Source of the DNA: Tetrastigma voinierianum
Lineage: Eukaryota; Streptophyta; Magnoliopsida; Vitales; Vitaceae
Direction of reading: 5' to 3'
Assembly (NCBI GenBank): GCA_016808115.1
Contig: JAEQBH010005301.1
Span: 62,001-126,000, forward strand
Length of the DNA: 64,000 nt
Shown here piece after piece: positions 22,188 to 33,382 of the stretch. The notes beneath the pieces are model-generated. The model was not told the DNA's origin, searched no databases, and saw only the letters and a list, made by a program, of their open reading frames with translations. The translations under genes and the position numbers were made by a program. The first letter of the stretch is position 1. Every line of letters starts with the position of its first letter.

Positions 22188-22860
22188 TCACTGATGATAC
22201 ATAGTGAAAAATGTAGGAACCGTACCATCATTAGTAGTCGAGTACCCAGACCAAGTAGTGTGGAGACGAGGTTTGGAGTAGAGCATGTTATGTTTCTCGA
22301 GAAGATCAATGACGTACTTTGTGAAGATAAGAGAAGGCTGAGGGGAGTAGCGAGAGCCTCGGCAGAATCCTCGGTGGAGGGAATTTAGAGTCAAGTTGTC
22401 GAGATAATAGTGTCGACAGTGAGGGTCCTTATCATGTGTCAGGATCATCAACATGGCGGGAGTAGATAAGTGTAGTCTTGTGAATAGTGAGAGGCGAGTG
22501 AAGCGCACCAGGGATGTAACAAATTCGAGAGAGAGCGAAGAGAAAGTGTGGCCAGCTCTGGTACCAAGCTAGAGGCTTAATTTGAACCCGTAAATAGCCT
22601 TGTGGCAGCCAACATGATGTGTGGATACTCGACGTTGCACATACCCTACGATTGTGGCATATAGACCTCCTCGGTAAGATACCTGATGAGAAAGGCATTA
22701 TTAACATGAAGTTGTGAAGCTACCGTGATGGAGTGAAATGCTAAGCATATTGGGGCAATTGATAGAGTTGATCCTTGGGACTGAAAGTCTTGAAGTCAAT
22801 ACCCATTGTGGTGAAAACCTTTAGCGACAAGTAAGCTTTATCACCAGAGCAATAGAGCCA
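22188..22860 (-). pseudogene. Copia reverse transcriptase fragment
   Basis: Minus-strand pieces are LHVNNAFLIRYLTEEVYM near 22660-22715 (consensus LDVxNAFLxGxLxEEVYM), FTKYVIDLLEKHNML near 22270-22320, and near 22440 the codons for VDD followed by PDT, a decayed form of the catalytic YVDD box with Tyr replaced by His. RT would copy the element's RNA into cDNA. Frameshifts and a small deletion after VDD rule out activity. Confidence 0.8.
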
Positions 22861-22934
22861 TCAGTTTTTGTTTGATCACGAAAAAACCATTGTGCCAATA
22901 TGTTCTACCTCGGGCTCGGGGTGAAGAGAGCTAA

Positions 22935-24138
22935 GGTGGTGTTAAACTTTTTTGACTTAATCTTCAAGCTAAATGGCTTTCGGCATTAAATTCTTTATTT
23001 TTTAAATTCGACTTATTCTTTGAAATTTTTAAAAGTTACGAATAGAAAAAATAGAAAATATTTGGTTTTATTCGAGAAAAAATCATTCGCAAAAATAAAA
23101 AAAAACTCAATCATTCTTGACAAGAAGAGAAATTTGCTTGATATACCTTCTTGAGGTAATGACAGGGATAGTTTGGGACGGGGTGAGCCCACGTCAGGTG
23201 ACTTTCGTTATTTTTCAATTCCCAAACTTGTCTCATTTAAAAATTAAACAAGGCGGGCGGGAGATGGAAAAATTCTGAGGCTTCGCCCCGTTCTACACAT
23301 TTATTTTGTTTTTATTTTTTTTAATTTTAATTTTTTATATTTGCTTTTTTTATTATATTAAAATTAATATTTTTCATAAAAAATAAAATTATTATGAATT
23401 TTTGTAAATTATTTATTAAAAAACATTATAATTATTATTATTATTTATATTAAAGTATAAAAAATAAAATAATAATTTTAAATATAATCGGTAGGAGCTT
23501 ATTATTATTATTATTATTTTAGATACATGGTTCATATTTAGCCGTTCGGGATTAGTTTTCACATGGAAATAATTTATTTCTTTTAGGTTAAAGCTTTATT
23601 TTAAATGAACTTAGCCCAAGCCATTTCATGACTTTCGAGATTTTCGTAAAAATCTCGTCCCATGAGAATCGCGGCAACTTATCACTCGAAAATCAAAAAA
23701 ATTTCACTTGTCTTGAATTAATGAGCATACGGGTCCACTAGATTTGTGAGACAAATTTAGCAGCGTGATGGTTTAAGTTATCGAGATACAGAATTTTCGA
23801 ACTTTCCTTGAACCCTTATGACAATTTATTATTTTTATTAACATTTTGCCATTTTGAAAATTTCCTAATTTCTAGGGTTTTTCTGAGTAGCAATCGCAGG
23901 CAAGTGCAAGTTTGAAAATAAGCTGAGCAGATTAAAAAACCTAATTAAAATTAAATTAAGCTTTGTGCCATCGAAGCGAGGCGGGACGGGAACCCGGAAA
24001 ATAATCGTCTAGATTGCCATCCTACTTCCATTATCTAATGTTAAAAACAAACAACAACTTAATCTTTATTAGAATTCTTATTGACATTAAGCTCAAAAAG
24101 AAGTTGATGGCGTTAAGTAAAAAAAAACAAACACCACC
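22935..24138. mobile_element. PIF/Harbinger-like element, 1204 bp (TSD TAA)
   Basis: It starts GGTGGTGTTAAAC and, reverse complemented from the right, GGTGGTGTTTGTTTTTTTTT. TAA flanks both sides (22932-22934, 24139-24141), with a C before each TAA. It is AT-rich, with no transposase frame; a GC-rich patch lies at about 23165-23290. It shares its ends with the MITE at 17862-18302 but is nearly three times longer, and may itself hold an older insertion. It sits inside copia B and is therefore younger. Confidence 0.72.
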
Positions 24139-24599
24139 TAAGTGTCGTTTTGGATGAGAGCATCATACTCATCTTACATGGCCCAAACCCACTTCGGATC
24201 TTGGAGAGCTCGGCCGATAGTGCAGGGTTTAGAGATAGGTGGAAAGATGGTGGTGAGGCCATATCTCGGGTTGGGTTTGATAATGGCACTTTTAGATCAA
24301 GTTTGCATGGGATGATGGTTGAATTAGAGAAGGGAGATAGGTAAGGGGTCGGGAGTATGGCTAGGTGAGGAGGGGGAGGGTGTCGGACCCAACAGGCCAG
24401 CAGAGGGAGACGGTTGATGGAAAGGTGTGAGTGAGGTCAGGCATGCTGGTCGACGGGAGGTTGGGTTGGGTGATGGAGAAGTACTCGGGAGGTCTCTTGA
24501 GCTCGGCAGTGCTGGAAGATCGCCCAAGGTGAACGAGGTCGGGCAAGGTGAAGTGTTTTAATGGTGGTGGTGAAATAATTTTCAACAAGTTGCTTGAAG

Positions 24600-24850
24600 G
24601 CAACAAAGGTTGAATGAACATCTAATTTACGACGTAATGGATAAAATCATATATACTTTGTGAAATGGTCAATAAAAATAACGTAGTAATGAAAACCATT
24701 AGAAGAGGAAACGGGTGAGGTCCACACATAAGAAAGTATGATATCAAGTGGAGAGGAAGAGGTGAGGCAGTTTATGAGTGGCTTATCGTGTGTATTAATA
24801 TTACGGGATTCTGAGAAGAATATAAATGTTCTTTGAGAAAACAAATACTT
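24600..24850 (-). pseudogene. Copia B integrase start
   Basis: The minus frame gives TSSSPLDIILSYVWTSPVSS, NGFHYYVIFIDHFTKYI, parallel to copia A at 19490-19600. It holds the beginning of the integrase core only; the rest is cut off by deletion and by the neighbouring insertion. Confidence 0.8.
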
Positions 24851-25429
24851 AAAACACTAAGAAATTTTCAAAAACTTGGCAAGGATAGATGATCGAGACG
24901 ACTGTTCCATATAGAGATAGAGGCAAAGGAGGACCGAGTTGATGATGACATAGCTAGGGCTGAAGATTGAAGAAAGACTAACTTCGGCCAATAATAGACA
25001 TTGTCTCTATGCTGCCTATAAACCAGGGTGATCCTTGTATGACGGTCTTGCGCCTAAAAGAAATATTCAAAGAATAGGACATTAATAGGGTTATCGGCAC
25101 AAAGAACCGAGACCGAAATAAGATTCTTAGACATGGTAGGCACACATATGAGTTTTTTGATGAGAAAAAGATGAAAGTGTGGGGAGAGAGTAAGGAGAAG
25201 GAGCGATGTTGTGTCCCGATAAACCTAAGTCATCACCAATAATCCTGTTGTCAAATCGCGAATTATCTGACACATGAAGGGTCGACGGCAAGATCCATTG
25301 GTCACATGATGAGAGTGAGCTTGAATCATGACTCCATCGGGGATGTACTAGGAATGGAGAGGTGAAGTGAGAATTTGTGAGTGCAGGGTGGGTGGATATT
25401 GCATTCTTGATAAAGTGCTTTCGATTATA

Positions 25430-26430
25430 CCACTGAAGTGATAGAGCCCAGTGGCGACTATGCCGTCACGGGGTGACGACGGGATCTTCTACTGAGTCGA
25501 TGGAGGTGGATACCTAAAGTAGTGATGCTGAGTGGTTGGTGTGCGGGTTCAGATCGGTGGGCGGTCGATGATGCCCAAGATAGGTTTCAGGTAGGGCCCC
25601 TTACTGCTTTGACTGATTATGGTGCCTACCACCACGGTTGTGCGATCGACGATGGAAAGAAGGGTCAGTCGAGGTAACGAAGGCAATGGCTGAAGTGATG
25701 GAGGGCGATGCTGAAGAAACCAAAAGTTGCAATTGGGCCTCATAATTTAGGAGGTGCTAGAACAATTCCTTGAACGTAACTGGAGTCTCCCAAACTTGGA
25801 GAGCATGAGATAAGTTTGAGTAGGCCAGGTCGAATCCGTTCAAGACATGGACAGAGAGCTCATCAAAGTCAATGGAGATATTCATGAGAGAAAGAGTTCA
25901 TGTTGTGTTTGACACCTTGCATGTATTTTGTAATGGTCTGATTACCTTGCTGAGGACTGGCAAAATTCTGGCGATGGACCATGATCCGTTCGCGGGAAGG
26001 AGAGGCATATATCTTCTCAAGGGTGGTCCACACAGCCCAAGATGTGGTGGAGGTAGAGAGATACTACATGAGCATGGGAGAGATAAATCCGATAATTGCA
26101 TTAACAAGCAATTGATCTTGTCGAAGCAAAAATTATAATCAGATTTAAGGGAGGAAGCGACATCGGAATTGGGAGTTATGTCGTCGCCGAGGAGGATTGT
26201 GACTTTGAGCCATCGACGAATCAAGTAAGTCATGCCAGATAAGAGAGATGTAGTTATATGTGCAAAGTAATTAGTGGTTTGTGAGTTTGAGAGTGCATGG
26301 TGCCCGACATTAGCAGAGCTAAGTTACGAGCAGAGTCGAAGTTCTCAGAGAGTCGAGGGACCGGGGTGGGGGTGCCGAGAGGACAGAGGTAATGGTAGAA
26401 GAAGAGTGGATTGGCCATTGGAAGGGAATA
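25430..26430 (-). pseudogene. Copia B gag region
   Basis: The same gag wording as copia A is visible in broken minus frames, including WTTLEKIYASPSRERIM near 26010 and TITKYMQ near 25930. It is followed leftwards by the low-complexity tail at 25549-25743. Confidence 0.7.
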
Positions 26431-26524
26431 AAGGGGTTAATGAAGGGAGAGATGGATCATGAGAATTAGCGAGTGTGTATGGCAGTGACGACTAGGGTTC
26501 TTCATTAAGCTTATGGTTGTGATA

Positions 26525-26641
26525 CATTATGAAAGATACATGATTATTATTGAGAGAGTTAAGGTATATAAATATACTAATACAAGGGCAAAAAGATAAA
26601 AACTTAGAGACAATAAGAGGAATCCTAAATATACTCTAATA
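26525..26641 (-). repeat. 5' LTR of copia B
   Basis: It runs from ATTATGAAAGATAC to ATATACTCTAATA. The adjoining PBS position (about 26512-26524) is degraded: the minus strand reads TGTATCACAACC. Confidence 0.8.
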
Positions 26642-28090
26642 TATTCCTCTGCTTGAAAGCAAAAACTATTCTCCAGAAACCTTTTGCTAAACATCTATTT
26701 CACAACCTCTGACTCCTAAAATGCCCCTTATATATATAATGAGGTTTTTGTCCACTGATGGTTCACGGACGTGAATCAGATGTCAACCTTAATATAAGAA
26801 TGGTAAACATGAAACAAACATAAAAAAAAAAACATAACCAGTTTATATGAATGTTAGACTAGATGTAATATATAATTTATGCATACATCATTGAGTATTA
26901 TACTAGTAGTTGTGTTGGCTATATGTATAACTAATTCATCTCAAGTTAGAAACAACACAACTCTCTGGTGAGCACCAACCCCGGAGCTAACCCAAGGTAA
27001 TGATCAAGTAAATCCACCTTGAATTTCTAATTTCAACTTCCTGACTGTTTTATTGGGAAATATAGAGCAAAAACAAATTGATGTTATCACATCCCACATC
27101 GAATATGGGAGAAACTTCCTACCACTATATAAGTATAGGTTTATCTCAGCCTAGTAAATGTGTTTTAAAGCCGTGAGGCCCTTTGAGTCCAAAGCGAACA
27201 AAATCTATATGGTTGGGCTGGATCGTTATAAATTGTATTAGAGTTGATCCCTAACCTTGATGTGGGGTATGTTTCGTTTAGTCCCATAGGGGATGTTTGG
27301 TTGTTTGGGCCCGTAATTCCATCGAACATACTTAGAACGTTATGTCTGTATGGGGGATGTTTGTCACATCCTACATTAGATAGGGAATAAACTTTTTGAT
27401 ACTATATAAGTATGGACTCCTCTCAAACTAATAAACACGTTTAAAATTCGTGGGGTTCGGTGAGCTCAAGCGAATGTCTCATATGATTGGGCCAAGGAAT
27501 AAATTTATAAAAAAATGTAAGCTTTCTTAAAGCTAGGAGTGTATCCTTATATATGAAAACACTTAACTCCTTCTAATTTTTCTTCTTGTTCCTTCACTTT
27601 CTTTTGGGGTTTCTTAAGTCTCGTGTTCACCCTTGGTCACTTCTCCTTTTTACATGAAATACAAAAACAAAAAACAAAAATCGATCAGTCCCATCTCTGG
27701 AAGATTTCAGTGAAAAAGTCAATTTATAAATAAATTAACAAAATAACCGTAAAGCAGGGTTATCCAATAAAAAAAGGACCCATAAAAATAAATAAAAAAT
27801 GAACAAAGACCATGCCTTAATGTATATAAAATCAAGATCTTTTCTCATATATCCACGAACCAAGTTGTGTCACACACACTGGTTATGGTCTTTAACAATC
27901 TTCATTATAATGTCCAAAGTAAAGATCTCATCGGTTCGTTTTGTTTATGTAGATAAGAAGCTTGGTTAACGGGTAACAACATTCGCTACAAGAAACATGA
28001 GAAATGGGGACATAACTTTAGTTGGTATATAGTGGCACGTCTATTTGTGTCGCAGGTAAAGGGTGGTTCATGCAAATCTTATAGGTGCAG
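26642..28090. other. Intergenic or intronic DNA with a duplicated plant repeat
   Basis: 26680-26830 matches 63590-63720 (words CACAACCTC, AAAATGCCCCTTA, AAACATGAAACAAAC), so this is the far end of duplicon copy 1. At 27082-27160 and 27359-27440 a common plant repeat occurs twice in the same direction, about 280 bp apart; each copy has GTCACATCC or ATCACATCC, ACTATATAAGTATRG and a later TTGGGC. No gene was called before 28091. Confidence 0.5.
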
Positions 28091-28208
28091 GAATTGATTA
28101 ACGCTGCTGTAGGAGCACCCGTACTTGCAACTAGTAATGGGCCGCTACTGATGCTTTATTGGAAATCCGAGAGGAAGTATCTTCTGTGGATAACACCTAG
28201 AGTCTCTG
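28091..28208 (+). CDS. Candidate internal exon of an unidentified gene
   Basis: The 118-bp segment is preceded by a good acceptor (TAGGTGCAG) and followed by a good donor (TCTG then GTAAAT). Only one frame is open; it reads ELINAAVGAPVLATSNGPLL and continues MLYWKSERKYLLWITPRVSG. The other two plus frames stop at once. The composition is protein-like and differs from the surrounding transposons. I do not recognise the protein. Further exon-like stretches lie beyond the gypsy insertion at 36776-37203 on the same strand, which suggests that the transposon landed in an intron, but the splice phases do not join directly and exons may be missing. It may be a gene fragment or pseudogene. Confidence 0.35.
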
Positions 28209-28508
28209 GTAAATACTGGTTTCATATCAGTTGGATTTTTGTTTTTTACATTTAAATTTTGACCTATGTTTGGTTGCTTGATGATGTAGGATTGTAACTT
28301 TGGATTTGATGGTTAACGTGTGTATATTTAGGAAATTACGTATTTTAGGAATAAAGAGAAACACATAATTGACGAAGTCCATTAAGAGAAGGAGACAATA
28401 GGACATAGGGTAAATTTTTGTTTGCTAATAAAGCACAGTCTCAAGCCTGATGGTAAAAAGATTATAGCACTCGAATGGCTAAAAAAACTAAACAACTGCA
28501 TTATGAGG
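28209..28508. other. Left flank of gypsy element
   Basis: Non-coding, intron-like AT-rich sequence. It ends in TGAGG (28504-28508), the likely left target duplication. Confidence 0.5.
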
Positions 28509-28958
28509 TGATATAGCGGAAGCCAAGATAGAAGACAAATTCACATAAATAGTTGTGTTGGTCCAAAAGATACCAAAACTATGAAGGGGAATTCTCAACT
28601 TGATTCATTGTTCCAAAATACAAAAAAGCAAAGGGATGGGAGAAAGAAACTCTCTTTCCTTTTCTTTTTTTATTAATAATTGTGTCCCCTAATTTATAAC
28701 TAACAATGGATAAATATACTTTCCTAGAAAGTGGTTGAACTCAAACCTGACTCCTAAACCTAATCAAAACAATAAATCAAATTTTAAACCAAATAGTTGG
28801 GCAACACAATCTAAACAAACTCTTATTCTAGAAAAGCGATAAAATTCAATTTTAAATTAAAGATAAATATAAAAACTAAATCCTATTCCTAGTAAAATAA
28901 TAAAATCAAACTTTTAAAACCAAATATTCGGTTTTTCTTGCAAGATCTTACCTCATCA
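28509..28958 (-). repeat. 3' LTR of the gypsy element
   Basis: It matches 36266-36702 over almost its whole length: ACATAAATAGTTG, GGGAGAAAGAAACT, TTTCTTTTTTTATTAATAA, ACTTTCCTAGAAAGT, AACCAAATATTCGG. The two LTRs differ by many substitutions and small indels, so the insertion is not recent. Confidence 0.88.
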
Positions 28959-29390
28959 TTCTCTTCGAGGGTTCGAAAAATTAGTCCTCGAATCGACTTG
29001 TACGAGATGTCGTCGACAAAGGAACGAATGATTGTTGAAACATGGATCATATGAAGGCGGATTAGAAAGTCGAAGACGGTATGCATTCGGGTTGATTTAT
29101 GAAGCACATTTAAAGGACCAGTCTTCCGACCCTTCAACCTATTGTAGTCGTGGAGTAGGAAGTGATCCTTAATCAAAACAACCCAAACTTTATCTCCCAC
29201 CTCAAACTCAACATGGTGACGATGGCAATCCGTTGCTATCTTATACTTCACAATTGAGGCAACAAGATGATCATAAGTGTGATTGGAAAGAGTGGTCAAA
29301 TCCAATGGGCAGCACGGTACGCAACCATAAACTACATGACTTGGGGCATGAAGTTCAGTCTCGAAGCATGAACGTGATAGAAATATAGCT
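28959..29390 (-). pseudogene. Gypsy integrase C-terminal fragment
   Basis: The minus frame reads, in order, LHAPSHVVYGCVP, then KYKIATDCHRHHVEFEVGD followed by KVWVVL, and LKGRKTGPLNVLHK: the typical end of a Ty3 integrase with the FxVGDxVxV and K-x-GPxxVLxK modules. A frame break follows near 29100, after which the ending (VDDISYKS) is still recognisable. It runs into the 3' LTR. The 5' part of integrase is cut at 29390 by the next LTR. Confidence 0.85.
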
Positions 29391-31324
29391 TGTAAAACCC
29401 TGGAAAAATTCAATTTTTCTAAAAAATGGAAAAAAGGTAATTTGCACCTATAGTACAGGTGGGAAATCTGGAAATTCCCTAGACCTCGGGGGATGGAAGG
29501 GACCTCACCAATAAATTTGTCTCGTAGAGTTTAGTTACCCTAACGAATTGCGTCGAATTCTGATGCGGTTGAAATTTCACGTAATTCAAGGTAAGACGAG
29601 TAAATGGCATGACAACGTGTGACACGGCGCCACATGGCATCATGACTTAAAATAGGGACATGTGGAAAATGCCACATGGTGAGACCATGTGTGGTCTTGA
29701 AAAGATCAAGTGAGGAGTGGTTTAGGTATCATAGATGACACTTGTCACCAAAAGGCAAAACAAAAGGGGACACATGGGAGCCATGTGTCACACCCCCAAA
29801 GAAAGATCAAGTAGTGGATAAGAATGGATGAAGGAAAGAGGGGAAGAAAGAAAAAAGAAAAGAAATTGGGGAAAAGAAAGGGGGAGAGGAATGGAGGAGC
29901 GATCGGCGACACTTCCTTAAATCTCTGACAAAGCGACGATCAAAACTCGTCGGATGAAGCGAAAGAAGTTTATCTGTGGCAGGCTTCGTGTAGGTACCAA
30001 GATCGAAGTTTTCATCGAGCTCGAGAGATAGGGGTTCTTTCTGCTCTGGATTGGTCCTTGTCTAGGGTCATTCGATGGCCATGGTGTAGCCTTTAATGGA
30101 GGGGGTGATTGAAGCAGGTTGTGATGTTGTTGGTGAATTTGAGACCAATTTATGGAGCCCCTCTCTATTCTCGGAACTATAGTTACGAGAAGCAGGGTTA
30201 ATGACCCCAGCGAAAATACGGGTTTGGAGTATGATGATTTTATGGTATGTCAGTCTTTGGACATGGGCGACATGTTGGCTTGTAATGTCTTGTGCAGGTT
30301 TGAACATGAAGATCCAGTTTTGTATGTTGTTGCTTAATTGAATGACATGCAAGTGTGTGAAAAATCATGTGAATTTATGTTAAACTGATGTATTTACATG
30401 GGTTGTATTATGGATGTAAATTGTATGCTGAAGATATGATTATCCATGAACCATAAATGTTGCATGTAGCTCTCATCATTCATGTAACATGAAAGAACAT
30501 GCAATTGCATTCTGCATTGCATATGCACGGGAACATCGCGTGAAACGGGTGTGAGTGCATGGCATGAAAGAACATTGTGTTTGGTGTTTAAATGGTGGGC
30601 TCTGAAAAAGGGACGACGTCCTAGAGTCGCACGGTTTGAAATTATGTGTCGGGTAGTAGCAGTGAGTGAACTTCCTCAGTGTGGAACTGTATTCTTGAAT
30701 TAGGACATATGCATCCGGGTGAGAAAGTCCATGAAGAGAAGTGTTGGGGAAGGTGTATGGCGCCCTGCGGTGAAACCGGAAAGTTCGTTACCCACCAGAC
30801 ACATGGCTTTTGAATAAAGCGATTTTTGAGCGTAGAGGTTGAAATATAAAACAAAAATCTTTTTGTTTTGGAAATGGGGAGTTTTAATACATAGCGTGAG
30901 CATGTGTGAGAGGATTAGTGAGGGCTGAGACATTAGCATGACATGAGGAGCATTCATAGAGAAATGCATATGTTTTGCTTGCTCCAATGTGTTGATAAAT
31001 GTTAAGTCGAGACGTGCGTGCTTGACTTAGGTGAGGAGTAGCCACTTGTAGAATTCTCTCTTGGGTATTGCTCACCGGGTCGTGGGAAATATTTTCAAGT
31101 CTTTGGAGGTACACCGGGAGGGTGGGAGACTCATCGAGGCCCTAATGGTAAAGAGGCCATGTGTGGCAAATACGTATTTTAGCAAAATTACAGGCCGGTT
31201 ATCCAGTTTTACATTATGTAAAGAGAAGAGTTGTAATAAGACTCATTTTGAATTGTTTACTACAATTTAACAGGTTTGTCCCAAATTTTTATGTTGTCTT
31301 TATTATACGAAGGGCATTGTGACA
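29391..31324 (+). mobile_element. LTR of the 2-kb gypsy family, plus orientation
   Basis: It begins TGTAAAACCCTGGAAAAA and matches the reverse of 7609-9627: a similar opening, a GTGGCAGGCT block near 29980, a GCTCACCGGGTCG region near 31070, and ends near ATTGTGACA at about 31324. No clear target duplication was found (the left flank is TAGCT), so it may be one end of a larger rearranged element together with the following array. Small frames inside (for example 30068-30352) are not genes. Confidence 0.7.
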
Positions 31325-31389
31325 ACTTATAGTGTCTTGGGAAAAGATGGGGCGAGGAAATGCGAAAAGGCTATTGCGGAGTTTGGGCA

Positions 31390-32355
31390 GTTTTGCAGGT
31401 CGCGGCAGGGGGTTTCTGGTCGCGATAAAGTTCACGGTCCTATAATCGCCTTGGGGTTCCATGTCGCGACATAGTTCTCGGCGCAGCCGGTTGCTTAGTC
31501 GCGACATAGAGATTTTCATGTCGCGGCGGTGCTTCTTTCTTTGTTGGCCAGCTTGATGTCACGGCGGGGTTTCCATGTCGCGACTAAGATGACCATGACT
31601 AAGAGGTTGGGTGTTGCACCCTTCATGTTGCAACAGGTTTGGTCTTAGCAGGGATTTCTTTGTCACGACAGAGTATTTTTGTGTCGCGACAAAGCTTAGT
31701 CAAGGCCAGGAGTTTCTATGTCGCGACAGAGTATTTCTGTGTCGCGACAGAGTTTAGCCTTGGGCAGGGATTTTATGTTGCGACCAAGTGTTTTTATGTC
31801 ACGACAGAGTTTGGTCAAGACTAAGAGTTTTTAAGTCGCGACAAAATATTTTTATGTCGCGACAAAGTTGGCCAAGGTGATGAGAATTTATGTCGAGACA
31901 AAGTTTGGCCTTGGATGGGGCTATTATGTCTCGACAAAGTATTCTTATCGCTGACAGTATTCTTCTGTCCCGCGATAGAGAGTTCTAACACAGACAGAGA
32001 GATTTTAGTTCTCTATAAATTATTTTTCTTGTCAGCAAATGAGTTTAAGAACTAGCGACGAGAGAGTTTATGTCGCGACAAAAAATTTGATGTTGCGACA
32101 AAGTTGCCTAAGCTTGTGTCATAATTGTCGCGATTGAGTTTAGGGCAACGGCCAAGAGAGTTTATGCCGTGACAGAAAATTTGATGTCGCGACAGAGTTG
32201 CCTAAGCTTGTGTCGCAACCGGGTGAACCCTCTGTTGTGACAGAAAGTTCCAGGACATGGGGTTTCCATGTCGCGACATAGCGCTCTATGTCGCGATGAT
32301 GGGGCGAGAGCTAGCGTCGCGACGGTGTGTGCGGCAGCGAGAGAAGCTCTGTCGC
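31390..32355. repeat. GTCGCGAC palindrome array 2
   Basis: About thirteen exact GTCGCGAC palindromes and a similar number of near forms recur over 0.97 kb, mostly as TGTCGCGACAAAG or TGTCGCGACAGAG and separated by 15-60 bp. Local subrepeats (for example 31683-31860) have linkers such as GTATTTTTGT and TTTAGCCTTGG. The array follows directly after the LTR at 29391-31324 and shares its core motif with 11790-12545. Confidence 0.88.
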
Positions 32356-32604
32356 GACGGTGTGGGCGTTATGTTGCGTCGTGACGAGAGAGAGGCCCGT
32401 GCGGGATAGACCGGGCGGTGCTTTCAGCGCCGATAGACTTGGCCGGGTGTGCCTGATAAGTCACAGCGCGCGAGTGCAGACGCGCCGCAGTGGGGTATTC
32501 TATCGGGCAAAAGATTTCTGCAATCGCGACCGGATGCTACGGTGGTAAAAAACCCCACGAGTTGGGGAGTCACGCAGGCGGTTTTTTTTTTTTTTTTTTT
32601 TTTG
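32356..32604. other. GC-rich tail and poly-T run
   Basis: About 220 bp of unusually GC-rich DNA (around 32390-32500) lead into an uninterrupted run of 24 T at 32582-32604. Beyond it the gypsy protease region resumes. The T run may be a poly-A tail in minus orientation or a slippage tract. Confidence 0.6.
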
Positions 32605-33382
32605 TATCGAAGGACTCACGATCTACACAAGTCAATTCTTTTGAAGGCAAAAGTGTAATCTTTCGATTCTCAAAGTAAAAACTATGAGTATTATTCTTTC
32701 CATTATGAACAATATTCCGATCAAATTGCCACGATTAACCAAGCAGAATATGATAGCCATCCATAGGAACGATATCACAGTAAATATCATCTTTGTAAGT
32801 GATGCCAGGTAGACAAGCGAGACTAAGGCCGATGGGATACCTTTATTTCGGATTTTAGAAACTGACCAAGCAAGACCGGTATGAGGCGAGTGTATGACCT
32901 TGAAGATAACTATGGCTTGGCGTCTTTTTGAGACCACGTTCTCTGGCTTTGCTTGAGTTGATGATAAAGTGACACACCTTGCCGTTCATAGTATAGGTGG
33001 AATGAAAGAGACTCTTTCACAGCCAAGAATCGTCAAATTGTTTTGACGAGAAACACAAACGTCGTAATATGAGAAGGGTTCTGGTATCACCATGAACATG
33101 TTCTTCCAAAATGTCGCCTTCGAGGATGTCATCATCAACAATAACATCGTCGGAACCCTCGAGTTCCATGCCATCAACCAGTAAGGTGCGTTTCCCAGCT
33201 TAGAGCGAAATGGGTGTCGATGTGGGTTAACGCCAAGAGAAACAACGCATAACATCGGGGCTTGGGTTGGCGGCAGGGCGGCTTTGTCGGTGGGCGGGTA
33301 GTAATTAGGAAGCAGTGGCCATGGCGAGTGGACTAGGGGCATGTGGCCCGAAGCAGGGGGTCAGATTATTTACCGTCGGCCA
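32605..33382 (-). pseudogene. Gypsy protease region
   Basis: On the minus strand, pieces in shifting frames read MNGKVCHFIIN, then LPGITYKDDIYCDIVPMDGY followed by HILLG, and FDRNIVHNGKNNTHSFTF, ending with KITLLPSKE. This is the well-known segment at the end of Ty3 aspartic protease just before RT. The expected DSG-like active site is decayed. Nothing of RT follows. Confidence 0.85.

Larger units (their letters stand above)
21562..26641 (-). mobile_element. Ty1/copia retrotransposon B (TSD TATTC), split by a DNA transposon
   Basis: TATTC flanks the element at 21557-21561 and 26642-26646. LTRs of about 115 bp are at 21562-21681 (3') and 26525-26641 (5'). On the minus strand it reads gag, protease/integrase, reverse transcriptase, RNase H. 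A 1204-bp Harbinger-like element (22935-24138) interrupts it within the integrase-RT part. Without that, the copy is about 3.9 kb, so some internal sequence is also lost. It belongs to the same family as copia A: the integrase stretch at 24600-24850 and gag at 25800-26100 are near-identical in wording. All frames are broken. Confidence 0.88.

Noticed and set aside
29391..31324. Solo LTR with target duplication at 29.4 kb
   Set aside because: Left flank TAGCT has no matching copy at the right end, and host sequence is missing, so a simple insertion is not supported.
31390..32355. CRISPR-like reading of the palindrome array
   Set aside because: Repeat core is only 8 bp, spacing is irregular, spacers are themselves related, and the setting is plant retrotransposon DNA.
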